Source: Pleurotus ostreatus/Saccharomyces cerevisiae fusant
Lineage: Eukaryota; Opisthokonta
Direction: 5' to 3'
Length of the DNA: 15,369 bases
NCBI GenBank assembly: GCA_024196135.1
Contig: JAMQCK010000815.1
Coordinates: 1-15,369, forward strand
Shown: positions 1 through 9,824 of the stretch, piece by piece
Numbering within the stretch: the stretch's first letter is position 1
How the letters are laid out: each line of letters starts with the position of its first letter
The notes under the pieces: model-generated
Databases searched by the model: none
Told to the model about the DNA's origin: nothing
Seen by the model: the letters and a program-made list of their open reading frames with translations, nothing else
Position numbers and translations under genes: made by a program

Positions 1-113
1 TAACCCTAACCCTAACCCTAACCCTAACCCTAACCCTAACCCTAACCCTAACCCTAACCCTAACCCTAACCCTAACCCTAACCCTAACCCTAACCCTAAC
101 CCTAACCCTAACC

Positions 114-154
<41 letters not shown>
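1..154. repeat. Telomeric repeat array (CCCTAA)n
   Basis: Perfect 6-bp TAACCC units run from base 1, about 25 in all, ending at TAA before the G at 155. One unit at 133-139 has an extra A (TAAACCC). The C-rich strand reads 5' to 3' inward, as expected at the left end of a chromosome, where the opposite strand ends in TTAGGG. TTAGGG is the telomere repeat of most filamentous fungi and of animals, so it does not fix the organism alone. The lack of sequence left of it suggests the assembly reached the physical end. Confidence 0.98.
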
Positions 155-226
155 GCCGGTAATTACGACACAGTTCATGTTGCAGAAGTCCGATGCGGAA
201 CTGGATTCCAGGATGGAGACCATCTA
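155..226. other. Short unique spacer between telomere and Tc1-like element
   Basis: Only 72 bases of non-repetitive sequence separate the last telomere unit from the transposon. Bases 225-226 are the TA target duplication of the neighbouring element. No gene or subtelomeric repeat is visible. Confidence 0.7.
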
Positions 227-1456
227 CTCCCCCCACAAAAAAATTTCACACTGAGGTCGTCTATTCAAATTGTTTGATTCTTGTACATAAGGGAAAGCCT
301 CCGCCACTGGTCCATAGCATGGAGATAAACTAGTACTTGGTGTGTCCCCCATTAGCCTTAAGCAGAGCCCAAACTCGCTCCGGCATCTGCGCAATATAAT
401 GATCAATCTCCTCCACCGTCAATTCATCCCATAGCTTTTTAATTGTCTTCTTCAACCCCTCCTGTGTGGTCGGGAGCCATGAGAGCGCGCGCAAGCGATG
501 GTTGAGGATGTGCCAAATAGGTTCTATAGGCGACATGTCCGGAGAGTTGGCAGGGTGGGGGAAAGGGGGGATTTTCCGTGAGTCGAACCAAGCACGTGTC
601 AACTTGGCCCGGTGGGCAGGCCCTCCATCCTGCTGGAACCAGACCTTCCTCCGCAGCTCCTTCCGCATCTCCTGGTAGAAAGGCACGAATGGACCTTCTA
701 GAACCTCCTCCCGATAGGATAGTCAAGAATGACGAGTGGGCCCTTCCGACCTTTCGCGATGCATCCCCAGACCATGGCCCGGATGTTGGCCTGCTTGAAG
801 GTGGGTATGCAACAGTCCTCCTCGTACTTCTCGTCGGGGCGCCGAGTGACGAAGCCCGCATCCTTCTTTGTGTTGATATAGAAGTAGCTTTCGTCGGAGT
901 AGATGATGTTGTCCCACTGGTGACGTCGGGCGAATAGCTTGGCCCACTCCAGCCTTTCAACCTTGTTCTTCGCAGTGAGGAAGTATAAACGCCTCACTCG
1001 ACATCGTCGATAGCCTTTCGACCGAAGGTAGGCGCGTACCGTCGATGCAGAGACCCCAACAATGGCGCCGACCTTATCCAAGGGGCGCCGTCTGTTGCAA
1101 CGGATCTCTAGCATGGCACGAGCCTTCTTGGCCTTGGTGAAGATGCGAGGACGTCCAGAGCCAGGCCGATGATGTGTCTGTTTGGTCACATCGAATTCTT
1201 TCCAGATGTCGTATCCGGTACGGCTGTTTATTCCTTCGACCTCGGAGGCATGCTTGATGTCCTCACCACCCTGAGCCAAAACTCGCCCCACGAAGCGGTT
1301 TTTCTGAGGGCTGTCATAATGGTTGTATGGGCCACGGGTAGGCATCGAGGTGTAGATTGTAAAGGTGTATTTTACGGGACCGCCCGGAACGCGCGCGCGC
1401 ACCAGGCACATGATTGCTCACCGAGCCGGAGTGTGGAATTTAATTGTGGGGGGGAG
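227..1456 (-). mobile_element. Tc1/mariner-type DNA transposon, 1230 bp, with TIRs and TA duplications
   Basis: The left end (227-254) starts CTCCCCCCACAA and runs to TTTCACACTG. The right end (1429-1456) is its imperfect inverted copy, GAGTGTGGAATTT to GTGGGGGGGAG, with a few mismatches and one extra G. The element is flanked by TA at 225-226 and 1457-1458, the target duplication of the Tc1/mariner superfamily. The 1.23-kb size is typical of this superfamily. The only long gene inside is a DD34E transposase on the minus strand. The well-preserved ends suggest fairly recent arrival, although the transposase is broken. Such an element could still be moved in trans by a related transposase. Confidence 0.93.
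330..1411 (-). pseudogene. Tc1/mariner DD34E transposase, frameshifted
   Basis: Cut-and-paste transposase that would bind the element's inverted repeats and insert at TA. The N-terminal part reads from ATG at 1411 (a second ATG is at 1345) to a stop at 698. It carries a helix-turn-helix-like stretch (VGAIVGVSASTVRAYLRSKG, about residues 117-133) after a GRPR motif, then the first catalytic Asp in IIYSDESYF (residue 173). The C-terminal part continues in another frame to a stop at 330. It holds the second Asp in WFQQDGGPAH and the Glu in SPDMSPIEPIW, with 34 residues between them. The frames change near 700-717, within YPIG/EEVLEGPF. From family knowledge a glycine-rich stretch ending in RY normally lies here, so a small deletion with frameshift is the likely lesion. 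The catalytic triad itself survives. An intron here is unlikely because no donor/acceptor pair fits. Confidence 0.9.
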
Positions 1457-1616
1457 TACAAAGCGATGCGTCACTGCTGGCAGGCCAATCAGAATCTCGG
1501 CTCGGATGTGCTTCCCGCAAGAGCCCCCGCTCGTACTGCTGCAGAACAGACCATCATAGGCAAGCGGAAGTCTCGCAAGGCGCGAGTGAGTTGTTGGTCT
1601 TCGGCAAGGACAGAAT

Positions 1617-2257
1617 ATGGACTTACAAATGCATCCGCAGAAGGGCATGAAGCGTCGCGAGGCGCTGGCCAACCCCGAAAATTACGATCAAGCGTCGACT
1701 CACAACTGGCTGTGGTTGGTCCAAGACAGCTACACGTCGACAGATGAGAGTGGCGGCGAGGTCGAGCACGATGCTATTGACCCGACGTCAGATGATGAGA
1801 AGGTCGGGAAACAAGTCCCGAACCGCATCGCACCGTGGATAACGCGCCCGCCAATGTACCGTGGAAGCAACGTGAGCTTTTCGGTCTCATGCACGCGGCC
1901 TGTCTTGATGTCTGCGTGTTCTAGGTGGCGGCCTTCATCAAGATGCTTGATAATGCGGTTGCGGTGAAGGCCGGGGGCATAGGTAAAATGCTGCATGCTC
2001 AGGTCAAGGGAGAGCGCAAGGATGTTGCACTCCCTTGCTTCTCCAACAAGGAAGCCGCCTTCAGGATCCCGCGCTGGGCCGTCAATCCTGCCTGGCTCTC
2101 TGCTCATCCCAAGGAGGAAATCGCTATCAGCATGGCGACACCACCTTTGGCACCCCTTGTGGCTGGGCCGTCGACTTTAAGGACGAGTTGCGCAGAGTCA
2201 GGGGAAGGACTTGATGAGACGAATGTGCTTGATGAGCACGAGGGTGATGATAAATAG
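1617..2257 (+). CDS. Two-exon gene, 195-aa protein of unknown function
   Basis: Exon 1 (1617-1871, 85 codons) starts at ATG; in-frame ATGs at codons 5 and 11 are alternatives. A GTGAGC donor at 1872 and a TTCTAG acceptor ending at 1924 define a 53-nt phase-0 intron. Exon 2 (1925-2257) ends in TAG. The protein is soluble-looking and charged. An acidic stretch (TSTDESGGEVEHD, TSDDE) is followed by PNRIAPWITRPPMYRG just before the intron, and exon 2 has IPRWAVNPAWLSAHPKEE and an acidic tail. There is no signal peptide or membrane segment. The P-W...P-x-YR and IPRWAV..WL..HP patterns resemble uncharacterised proteins I associate with mushroom genomes, but no function is known to me. It lies 160 bp from the Tc1-like element and converges tail to tail with the Tnp2 pseudogene. 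It could be transposon cargo or a decayed host gene. Confidence 0.55.
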
Positions 2258-2431
2258 GAGCTGCAGAACACGACCGCCGACAAGGTGTAGTTACAACGTT
2301 ACGATCACATGTCGTCTACCTGGTCCTCTTCAGGCGCTTTCTGTGCAGTGTTAGTTGTAATCACAGAGCAGTACAGTACGTAGACGAACAGAATCAAACG
2401 CTATGGTCACATGCAGGTCAAGCTAACCAAT
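2258..2431. other. Intergenic region between convergent genes
   Basis: This stretch lies between the stop of the plus-strand two-exon gene and the end of the minus-strand Tnp2 pseudogene. I looked for a CACTA-type element end and found no convincing inverted repeat or terminator. Confidence 0.4.
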
Positions 2432-5400
2432 CTAAACTGGCGCAACGACAAAATGACCCGTCAGGCGCAAGACACTCACGACCTCTGCGGGACCAAGAAT
2501 GTCAGCTCGCCACGTCCGGGCACCCAAATCTGTTGTCCTGAGCAACATTATCAGTATGCTGTGGCGTGCAATGTTTTGCAGATGCTTCAGACATATCATA
2601 AGTCCCAAGGAAACAAAAGAGCGACGATATCTTGGTCCAATAGGAAGCGCTTGATGATAGCAAACATATTGCGGATGGGCTCATAACGTGAAGAAACAGC
2701 TTGTTCCGCTTCGAATAGGTACTGAACCTCGACCGGAATGCGATTGTCGATATATGTGAACCGCGAAGTCGTTCCTCGTGATGAGGTTGCGGCGCCATGT
2801 CGGCGATTGTTCACCAAAAGGTATGCGAAGGACCTGACTTTGCCGAAAAAGGTGATTTGGCGCGGACCGTACAAGATGTTGCTGTCGAGAATGAGGTCGA
2901 GGTCTGCGAGCCAGCTAGAGCGAAGATGTCGGAACACAAGGTAGTAATATGTTGGATCGAGGGCGTGTAGGTCGACTTGCCGACTTTGCTTGGGATAACG
3001 GACCTGGTCTGGAAGTATTATCAGTATCCGGACTGTAGCAGGCATCCATGCGCAACCCAAATGAACTCGGAAGCAAGGCTGCATTGATACGGGCCTGATA
3101 ACTGTCGACAGAGCTCTGTCGCTCGCTTGTCCCCCCTTGGAGACAGTCCTTAAGGATGTCAGTTGACTCTGAGTCCTCCCGCACATGCGGCGCAGGCAGA
3201 CGTTGCAAGTTCGTGAGCTAGATGACTGCATCAGGCTATAGATATGACACGAGATGGCAAATGACTGATCAGCTCCTGTATCTTCGTTGTTTTCCATCAG
3301 CCTCGCATCATAGTACACTCAAGCTCTCCACCAGAGTGCCCGTTAGTGTTAAAGCGCCCAAGAAAGCCATTGTTACGCTCATAAGGGTATGTCCAGCATC
3401 CCGTGCACAGCCCAAAGCGGTAGAATTGGGCTTCGAAGTGCATTGCGAGGTGGAAGTAGGGCGTAAGATGGCGGTGCATACGTGCCCAAGCTTGGACTGC
3501 GCGCAAGAGGAAGCTACATCCCCGTTTGACATCATTCGGCAAGATCTTGTGCGAGGAAAGGATTCGGATAGTGGTCGAGAACTGCAATACGGTGTTGAAG
3601 TGTCGCCGATAGGAGCAATCCATGTGTGCGTCCGCCAGAGAGGGCCCAGTGGCCTCATCGGCATCCGGATGTTCTAGTCGATACGCGGCCTTCATCCGTT
3701 TCCATACAAGACATTGCTGAGCCTCAAGCGCCTTCGCTTGGTTAGTATTGGCGGGAGGTGGAGGTGCTTCGCCGTCGGGTATCTCGCCATTGACTTGCCA
3801 TGCAATGAAAAGAGCTACGTACAAGACAAGGATCTGAGTCTTCCAATTATCGGCTTTGATACTGCCGGCGCCTCGGAATATCTATGGATACGGTCGCGTC
3901 AACTCGAGCTAGTCACCAAGCCATAGAGCAAAGACGTAACGACAGGGGCATGCGGCTGATGCTGGGCGGCCAGGTCAACATCTTGTAGAACTCTTCCATC
4001 TTGCTGCTTGCTTTTGCATCTATCATGCTGGTCTTGAGAAGAATATTCTTACAGAGATGCTTCACCATGCCTATATATCGGGTTAGAGTATGGCAAAGAG
4101 TAGAATGAATTTACGAACAAGGATACACACAGTGCATGAAGTCGATGACACCCGTGATGCCAGGCATCCAGTTCGGCAGCTCGTGTGTTACGGAGTGGCG
4201 CACACCACAACGTGCAAAGATCTCCTCCTTTGTAACGGAAGCTGTACTTCAGGTAGCGCCACGAATCACGCAAAACGAACACTGGGTATCATGGTTCAGT
4301 ATGATTCGTGTTATGAGGGCTTGGGCATACGCACTCAAGCGGTCGAAGCATGCAGCATTTGTCAGACTATAGAATGTTGCTGGGCAGTTAGGGCACATGA
4401 AGAAGATTGATGTGCACCCAGCAAGTGCACTCGTCTTTTGGCTGTCTGGGAGGTCGGAGTTGTCGTTGAGTATCGAGGCGTGGAAGTATTCATCCCGCGG
4501 TTTAGCACCTTGCTAGTAAACGGGTAGAGCGAAACCTATATCGTTAGTCAGCGCCCAGCGGAAGCCTTGCAATGCAGGATGACTGACCGTCGTACAGAGC
4601 GCTATGTCGGAGGTACATTCGCGCATGACGTTGTTTTATTGGGAGAGTGTCGGTTCGTGGGGGCTGGGGAACATCATGGATAACTGAGTCTCCTCGCGAA
4701 GGTTGCGTATGCCACAAGGATTATTGAGAATCGTTGTATATAGAGCACCCGTCGAGTGGCACGCCCCCTTAGCAGCCTGGAACCTATCAAGGGTGGTTAA
4801 CCAGTCACTAGAAGCTCGCACTTTACCAACGTACCAGTCAATGTTGATCTGTAACAGGAGACCGTTCGGCAAGGAGACGAAGCGCTGGTTCACATTACTG
4901 TACCGGTATGTATGGAGGCAACCATAATGCGTAACAGGGCCCAAACAAGTTGGCTATATAAGCTAGCGTAACACCTAACGGAGGGGTCGATTGCCAACGC
5001 GCAAAATTGGTCGGAAATTCGAATATTTTCCGGCGCTGTGCGTACGGTCTTTTTTGCTCGGAGAATAAGCTATTTGTGTTGTAACCGGTAGACCGTGTCA
5101 TTTCCTGACGCTGCACGTCCGCTTTCACCCCAAAAGCTACTAAATTTACCTTCAATGGTTGCCTCATTGACCAACCGTGACGCCTAACGGAAGGTGGGTT
5201 GCCTACGTGCGGAGGGTTGTTAGCATAATGCACCCCCTGCCAGTTGCCTCCATACATACCGGTACAGTATGACCGTCAACATCTTGAACTTCCCAAGTCC
5301 CGCTCCGTCGTCGCTGCAAGCCAGCCTTTACGGATCGCCAAGCCCAGCCATCAGAAATGTCAGTCATGGGTTTGTCGGGGTCTGGAAAGGCATCATATCC

Positions 5401-6533
5401 CTGAGCAGCCAAAGACAATATCAAACCTGGCTCGTCACCCGCACCGCGCCATTGCTGCCACTGCGCTACCTTCCCAGGCTGCAGACACATGCGCGCAATT
5501 GCCATAGATGGCCGTACGAACCGTACGGTGAGCCCGGGTGTTCGTTTCTCCTTGCCGTCCGTCATGCGCTTGGTGGTATATAATTGGCCGCTGCAATTCG
5601 GGGCCGTACAGGTCGACGTGTCAAGCGTGGGTAGTTGTGAAGGTTGACACGTTGTCCAACATGTCGGACAGGCGAAGAGGTATGTGATGAAGCCTTCAGT
5701 AGATACTCCAAGACGGCGCTCGATGGTTGGCAGTGTATGCGCAAACTCGTTGAGGCCCTCAAGGTGTATGCTGTTCTCGGACATGGTCAGGAAGTTGGAG
5801 TAGCCGCCGTCAAGCTGATCACGCAGCACAGAGAGGGTGAGCTTATAAAATGTCGCATTAACAAAGGCGTAAATGTACGTGTTGCGAATGGCGGGGTGGT
5901 CATTGAAAACGAGAGGAAGACAGGCAGGCGTGTCGGGCGCAAAGGCATTCTCTGGTTGCTCGGGGTCATACAGAGTGGCGTGTTGCCGGAAGAATGGGTT
6001 GTCCTTGATATTCTGCGCTTCGGGGAAGGGTGAACGCGATGGTGGTGGGGTAAATAATGTCGGTTCATCTTCAAGAGGAGCCGGAGGTGGTTCTGCTTCA
6101 TCGTCGGAGCTGAACAATGGATCATCCAGCGTTGCCGCAGTGGCCCTCGCAGCAGCTGGGGTCATGTCCTCAGATGGTTCTTCGAGTTCTTGGCTATCGA
6201 TGATCTGGACGAAGATTAGCAGCTCCAAAGGGAACACCGAAGGTAACAACGCTCCTTGTCAACTATAGGCTGGCCCTCTTTGTCCGAGTCTCCTCTTGCA
6301 GTCTCCGGATACTCCTCGCCAGTATAAGCATTTGCTGGTCGAAGCCTGCGGTCAGCGCTGGCCCGAGGCGGGTGAGCCCTCGACGATCCTGTAGGCCGGC
6401 CGAACTGCCGATCATCCCTGTCGTAGTGATCGCGCGCTGTGCAAAGTGTCTGGTGTAGGCCCTGCTGTCCTTTGTCCGGACAACGACACTTGCTACACAG
6501 ACAGAGGACAATCTGGCGATCGTACGGGCTCAT
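2432..6533 (-). pseudogene. tnp2: Tnp2-type (CACTA/EnSpm) transposase, decayed and interrupted
   Basis: Remnant of a large DNA-transposon transposase. From the N-terminus: ATG at 6533 followed by a CLCSKC motif; then, after a probable short intron near 6250-6295, one long open stretch (6249-5268) with CPTCW and YTTKRMTDGK; then VNQRFVSLPNGLLLQINIDW and CHSTGALYTTILNNP (about 4895-4690). Downstream blocks hold MCPNCPATF (about 4390-4360), GVIDFMHC (about 4150-4125), KADNWKTQILVLYVALFIAW (about 3855-3800), FNTNGHSGGELECTMMRG (ends 3297), and a tail with PVEVQYLFEAEQ, FPWDL and WRADILGPAEVVSV, ending TAG at 2432. This order matches the basidiomycete Tnp2 family as I know it. Breaks seen: a MITE at 4898-5267, TAA after EPTLSQ at 4636, TGA after MMRG at 3297 where the family has Trp, and a stop after FPWDL at 2596. 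It cannot be functional. The element's own terminal repeats were not found. Confidence 0.85.
4898..5267. mobile_element. 370-bp MITE-like element with 25-bp perfect TIRs, inserted in the Tnp2 gene
   Basis: The first 25 bases (4898-4922, starting CTGTACCGGTATG) are the exact reverse complement of the last 25 (5243-5267). TA flanks both sides (4896-4897 and 5268-5269), as for Tc1/mariner-like non-autonomous elements. Removing the element plus one TA joins the minus-strand Tnp2 frame as VDGH-NVNQRFVSL, which matches the family without a gap. This confirms the exact ends. Inside are two similar direct copies of about 37 bp (4968-5004 and 5178-5215, sharing CCTAACGGA and TTGCC). The minus strand has no stop across the whole element, giving a 120-codon open stretch; I see no recognisable domain in it and treat it as chance. 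It carries no transposase. Confidence 0.92.
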
Positions 6534-7276
6534 AATGCTCGTGAGGGAAAATGAGGTCTATTACGAGGCCTTTACAAGCTAGCAGTATCCGAACCTGGCG
6601 CACGGTCAAATTCGAACATTGGGCACGTTCTGCGGCGCTGACGGCGCGCCATGACCGGAAATTCATAGCGGCTACGACGAGGACAAGACGAGTAGGTATG
6701 GGACACGATTCGGAGAATGTGGGAGCTGCGCTCAAAACCAGAAAGATCCAGCTTATATGCTACATATTAGCCACGCCTATGCTGCTACGATTTTGACTGA
6801 AACTGCGGTGGTTGCACTTGTTGTCTACGCGCTCTCGAACGCCGGTGGTGTGCGTGTGTGTGAGTGTGTGTTTTTTTTTGACAATTTTTATAGACTTTTT
6901 CACGTACTGTAAGCTTACCTACAGCGTTGCTCGTGTGCTCACACCTTGCTGCCGAACCCTTCCTGCCACATTATCTCTTGACACTTGGTGAAGCCTCCTG
7001 TCCAGAGGGACACATTTAGGTCTTTTCTCTTCCTGACTCCCTTACTACGCCTCAGTGTGCCCACTGGCTCGGTTCTGTCTTGGACAGTGCCCCCTCGGTC
7101 TCTGCAAGATGTGTGTTAGCGGGTAAATGAAAGCATAACCTTTCGCGTACTGGGATCGTGCTGGGATTCTTGCGCCCACTATTGTCTTTTTTTACGCGCA
7201 TGCCCTGCACAAGAACTTAGTGTGTGAGTAGGTACGCGCATATGTACGGACCCACCCAGGCAAAGTGCGGAAAAAG
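6534..7276. other. Non-coding stretch upstream of the Tnp2 pseudogene
   Basis: No supported gene. The minus strand has a TATA-like ATATAAG near 6753, about 220 bases before the Tnp2 ATG, which could be a relic of its promoter. A short GT microsatellite followed by a T-run lies at about 6848-6880. Otherwise the sequence is T- and pyrimidine-rich without visible repeats. I looked here for a second CACTA end and did not find one. Confidence 0.45.
6848..6880. repeat. GT microsatellite plus T-run
   Basis: Imperfect GTGTGCGTGTGTGTGAGTGTGTG followed by nine to ten T residues. Simple sequence; no coding role seen. Confidence 0.85.
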
Positions 7277-8032
7277 TCAGGTAACCTCTCCTTGAGGATT
7301 TTTACATGGGCTGTCTCTGCGCATGAGGTCATATAGCCTGCTTGGAGGCAGACTCGCTCTGCTGACTGCTTCTGGCAGGACCGCAACTAGATATAGTGTG
7401 ATGTTGTCCAAGGCCAGTTGCTGCAAGGCGAGGCGAGGCAAGCAATGTGTAGCCAGATCTTGCACCTGTGACAATAGCATATTTGACCGGTCTGTAGAGG
7501 TTCCCATGGCCAATGAAACTTGTGCCCATTCTTGAGGCTCATTGAGACTGATTGCTATCAGGGTGCATGCCCAAACAGGCCTTTTTTTGGTTGACAAGAA
7601 ACAAGATGTCACAGTGTGTATCCAAGTATGGGAGATCAATGTGGACCAGAGGTTGTTTGATTTAACAGGCAGCATCTGTAGTCTATTGATAGACATCATT
7701 ATTGCATTATGACGGAACTGGTCAACAATGTAGGGAACAGGTCCTACAGTGGTGGGTAGTTAGAGGAGGTCTGTCCCTAGGAATATTTTAATATACCCTA
7801 TGCCTGTAGGAGGGTGTATTACATTATTCCCTATTGTTACTGACCAGTGGCCATAGGGCACATCTCGTTGTTCCCCCAACCTACATTCAATTATTTCCTC
7901 CTTTATTATCCAGCAATAAAACTGGGTAGGAATCCCTTTTGATGGCATTGGGGGAGCGTGGCAACAATATTTGGGTTGATGGCTGTTGATGGCAGTCCTT
8001 CTCGCTGCATCGGGCAAGCCAGGCTCCGCCAC
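7277..8032 (-). pseudogene. Unidentified decayed reading frame with one internal stop
   Basis: The minus strand is open in one frame for about 250 codons from 8032 to 7277 except for a single TAA near 7758-7760. The flanks of that stop read IKIFLGTDLL and, after it, LPTTVGPVPYIVDQFRHNAI. Composition is ordinary for a soluble protein, with no zinc-finger, protease, polymerase or membrane motif that I recognise. The 7600-7950 part is more AT-rich than the surroundings. A start cannot be chosen with confidence. This may be a relic of a transposon gene or a chance open frame; I do not assign a function. Confidence 0.3.
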
Positions 8033-9379
8033 ACGCTCCCACCCGCTTTGGGCAGGTCGCCCTCACCGTGCAGATCTGCGCGGAATGCGGTTGATAGGAA
8101 AATTCTCCGCGCCGTGCACGCCGTGTGCGCCAAAGTCGCCGCTGCCACCGCTGGCCCGCTGGCCATGATCATGACCGCCCCCTCCTGTTGCTGCCTCTGC
8201 CGCTGCCCTTGCCCTTTACTCGCTTCCGTCCTGGCTCTCTTACCTTCCCGCTCGGGCACGCTGCAGCACGACACGCATTGACAAAAACACGTGGCCGATC
8301 AAAAACTTTATGGCAGTGACCTCTTTGCTCTCCCCCTCCGTGCGCGTCAAGCAAGGGCACTCCTTCTTGTCGAGCCCACAGCGTTTGCGCTAAACAGCAC
8401 TGGATAACCGATCAACAAGTGGCAACAACGGGTTGGTTGCAGCATGTAGTGCACATTGGCGATCAACTTGGGTAGAGCTGATCTCTCTTCCCCCATTCGT
8501 GTCCTTTCCCCCTACCTCCTTTGATCCTCTCCCAGCTTCTGCAACTTATATCCCTGATGTGATGTGCACTCTAGTAATAATCGGCTCGGCCCCCTTGCAC
8601 AAGCCCAGCACTTACACAGATTCCCCACCCCACACCCGTGATCTTGATCTCACCTCTTCGTTTAACCCCTCCGAGGCGCTCAAGATGTTGACCTCCGCTA
8701 TTTATACACATCCATGTGTGTTGCAACAATGACACGCGAGCGTTGTGTCACTCGAAAATCCCACAGCACCCAACCAATCATATTCTCATTGCGTGCACTC
8801 ATCGTGCATTCCGGCACTGCTCCAGTGCAAGTGCACACAGCTTGTCCTTACGCTGTAGATATACCTATGTACCTGAGTATATCTACCTCTACTAATGCAT
8901 CTGATCATTGAAATGAACATGCAGCGCTAAGGTGTTTAAACTGGTTTTGGACAGAAAAAGCTGAGCAAAGAGTTCATGACTGTATTCTATGACGTACCCG
9001 GAAACGTTCCAATCAAGTTTTGCGTATATGGAGTGCTGTCAACATGCATCTCCGGGGGCTGATATACCAACCCAAAGAGAGAAAATGATATATAGACCTC
9101 TCCCCACGCCTTTGGAGCCACGTACCTTCACATGCATACTAATATACATCTATATTAAGCCATACAGACAATTTCTTGAAGTCAGTGGTCTTTGGGGGCT
9201 CGCAGATGCAGTCGTCGTCGCGCGGAATGCTGCGATCGGCAACCTTCGGATGTACGGTCCGACCCCCAAAGAGCACTGGTTGTCGTCGTCGGCGGCGTCC
9301 GTGGGTTGAAGAAGAGATATTAAGGTCGGCGGACTAGTCAGAATGAGTGGAGCGCAGCTACTTACAGAGTGTCTTGGGT
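8033..9379. other. Gene-poor stretch
   Basis: No gene can be supported. The first part (about 8040-8290) is GC-rich with CCGCTG-like words, giving open frames by composition only. A short hairpin lies near 8857-8888 (GTAGATATAC and GTATATCTAC around a 12-base loop). A longer inverted repeat at about 9182-9286 is listed separately. Confidence 0.5.
9182..9286. repeat. Short inverted repeat pair around a 65-bp centre
   Basis: The left arm CAGTGGTCTTTGGGGGCTC (from about 9183) and the right arm, read on the other strand as CAGTGCTCTTTGGGGGTC (about 9267-9285), match apart from one or two bases. The arms flank about 65 bp. Both are followed by a GTCGTCGTC word in the same direction. It could be a small fold-back element; I found no clear target duplication. 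Confidence 0.5.
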
Positions 9380-9403
9380 TCAAACCAGAGCTGAGATACT
9401 TAC

Positions 9404-9658
9404 AGGGACCAGAAATGACATTGAGCACACCGGAAGGGACAGTACGGTCACAGATTGTATGAGGTGAACAAATGTCTGACTGATGGCGGTAAACGTATGC
9501 TTGCCAGCATCGTCCCCCTTCACCAAATCCGCAGGAGCATCCATTCGATACCAAAGTTCGGACACAGTGCGTCCACCGAGTGGACGAGCAGCAATGTGCT
9601 CAACCGCTGTGATACATTCTATGCTAATAATCCATTCACCAACAAGCACTTGAACCAT
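9404..9658 (-). pseudogene. Exon-like fragment, unidentified
   Basis: An open stretch on the minus strand includes VGEWIISIECITAVEHIAA, TVSELWYRMDAPADLVKG and TFTAISQTFVHLIQ, then runs in frame into a consensus GTAAGT donor at 9403-9398. A second GTAAGT lies 38 bases further on (9365-9360). No acceptor with a convincing preceding exon, start codon or downstream exon was found. Probably a gene fragment. No domain is recognised; GDDAGKHT is not a good P-loop. Confidence 0.28.
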
Positions 9659-9824
9659 ATTTTGTATTGATAGGAGGCTCCAATAGATATCAAAGCTATC
9701 TCATCTCGAACTTTGCCTGCCCGATGTAGTCCGCAAGTTGGAGAAGACACAGAAGCGCCCTGCAATTTAGAGGCTGTTAAGGAGATGCAGGTATGTAGTG
9801 TCGGGCGAAATTCCACCCGCGGAC

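Noticed and set aside
439..960. Long open frames on both strands inside the Tc1-like element other than the transposase frame
   Set aside because: They overlap the DD34E transposase in other frames, contain no motifs and are shadows of its codon bias.
5562..6268. Plus-strand and alternate-frame open stretches over the Tnp2 N-terminal half
   Set aside because: Antisense or off-frame shadows of the 5268-6249 transposase frame, without motifs.
1460..7300. CACTA-type terminal inverted repeats bounding the Tnp2 gene
   Set aside because: Candidate CACTG/CAGTG words (for example near 1472 and 7053) have no matching longer inverted partner.
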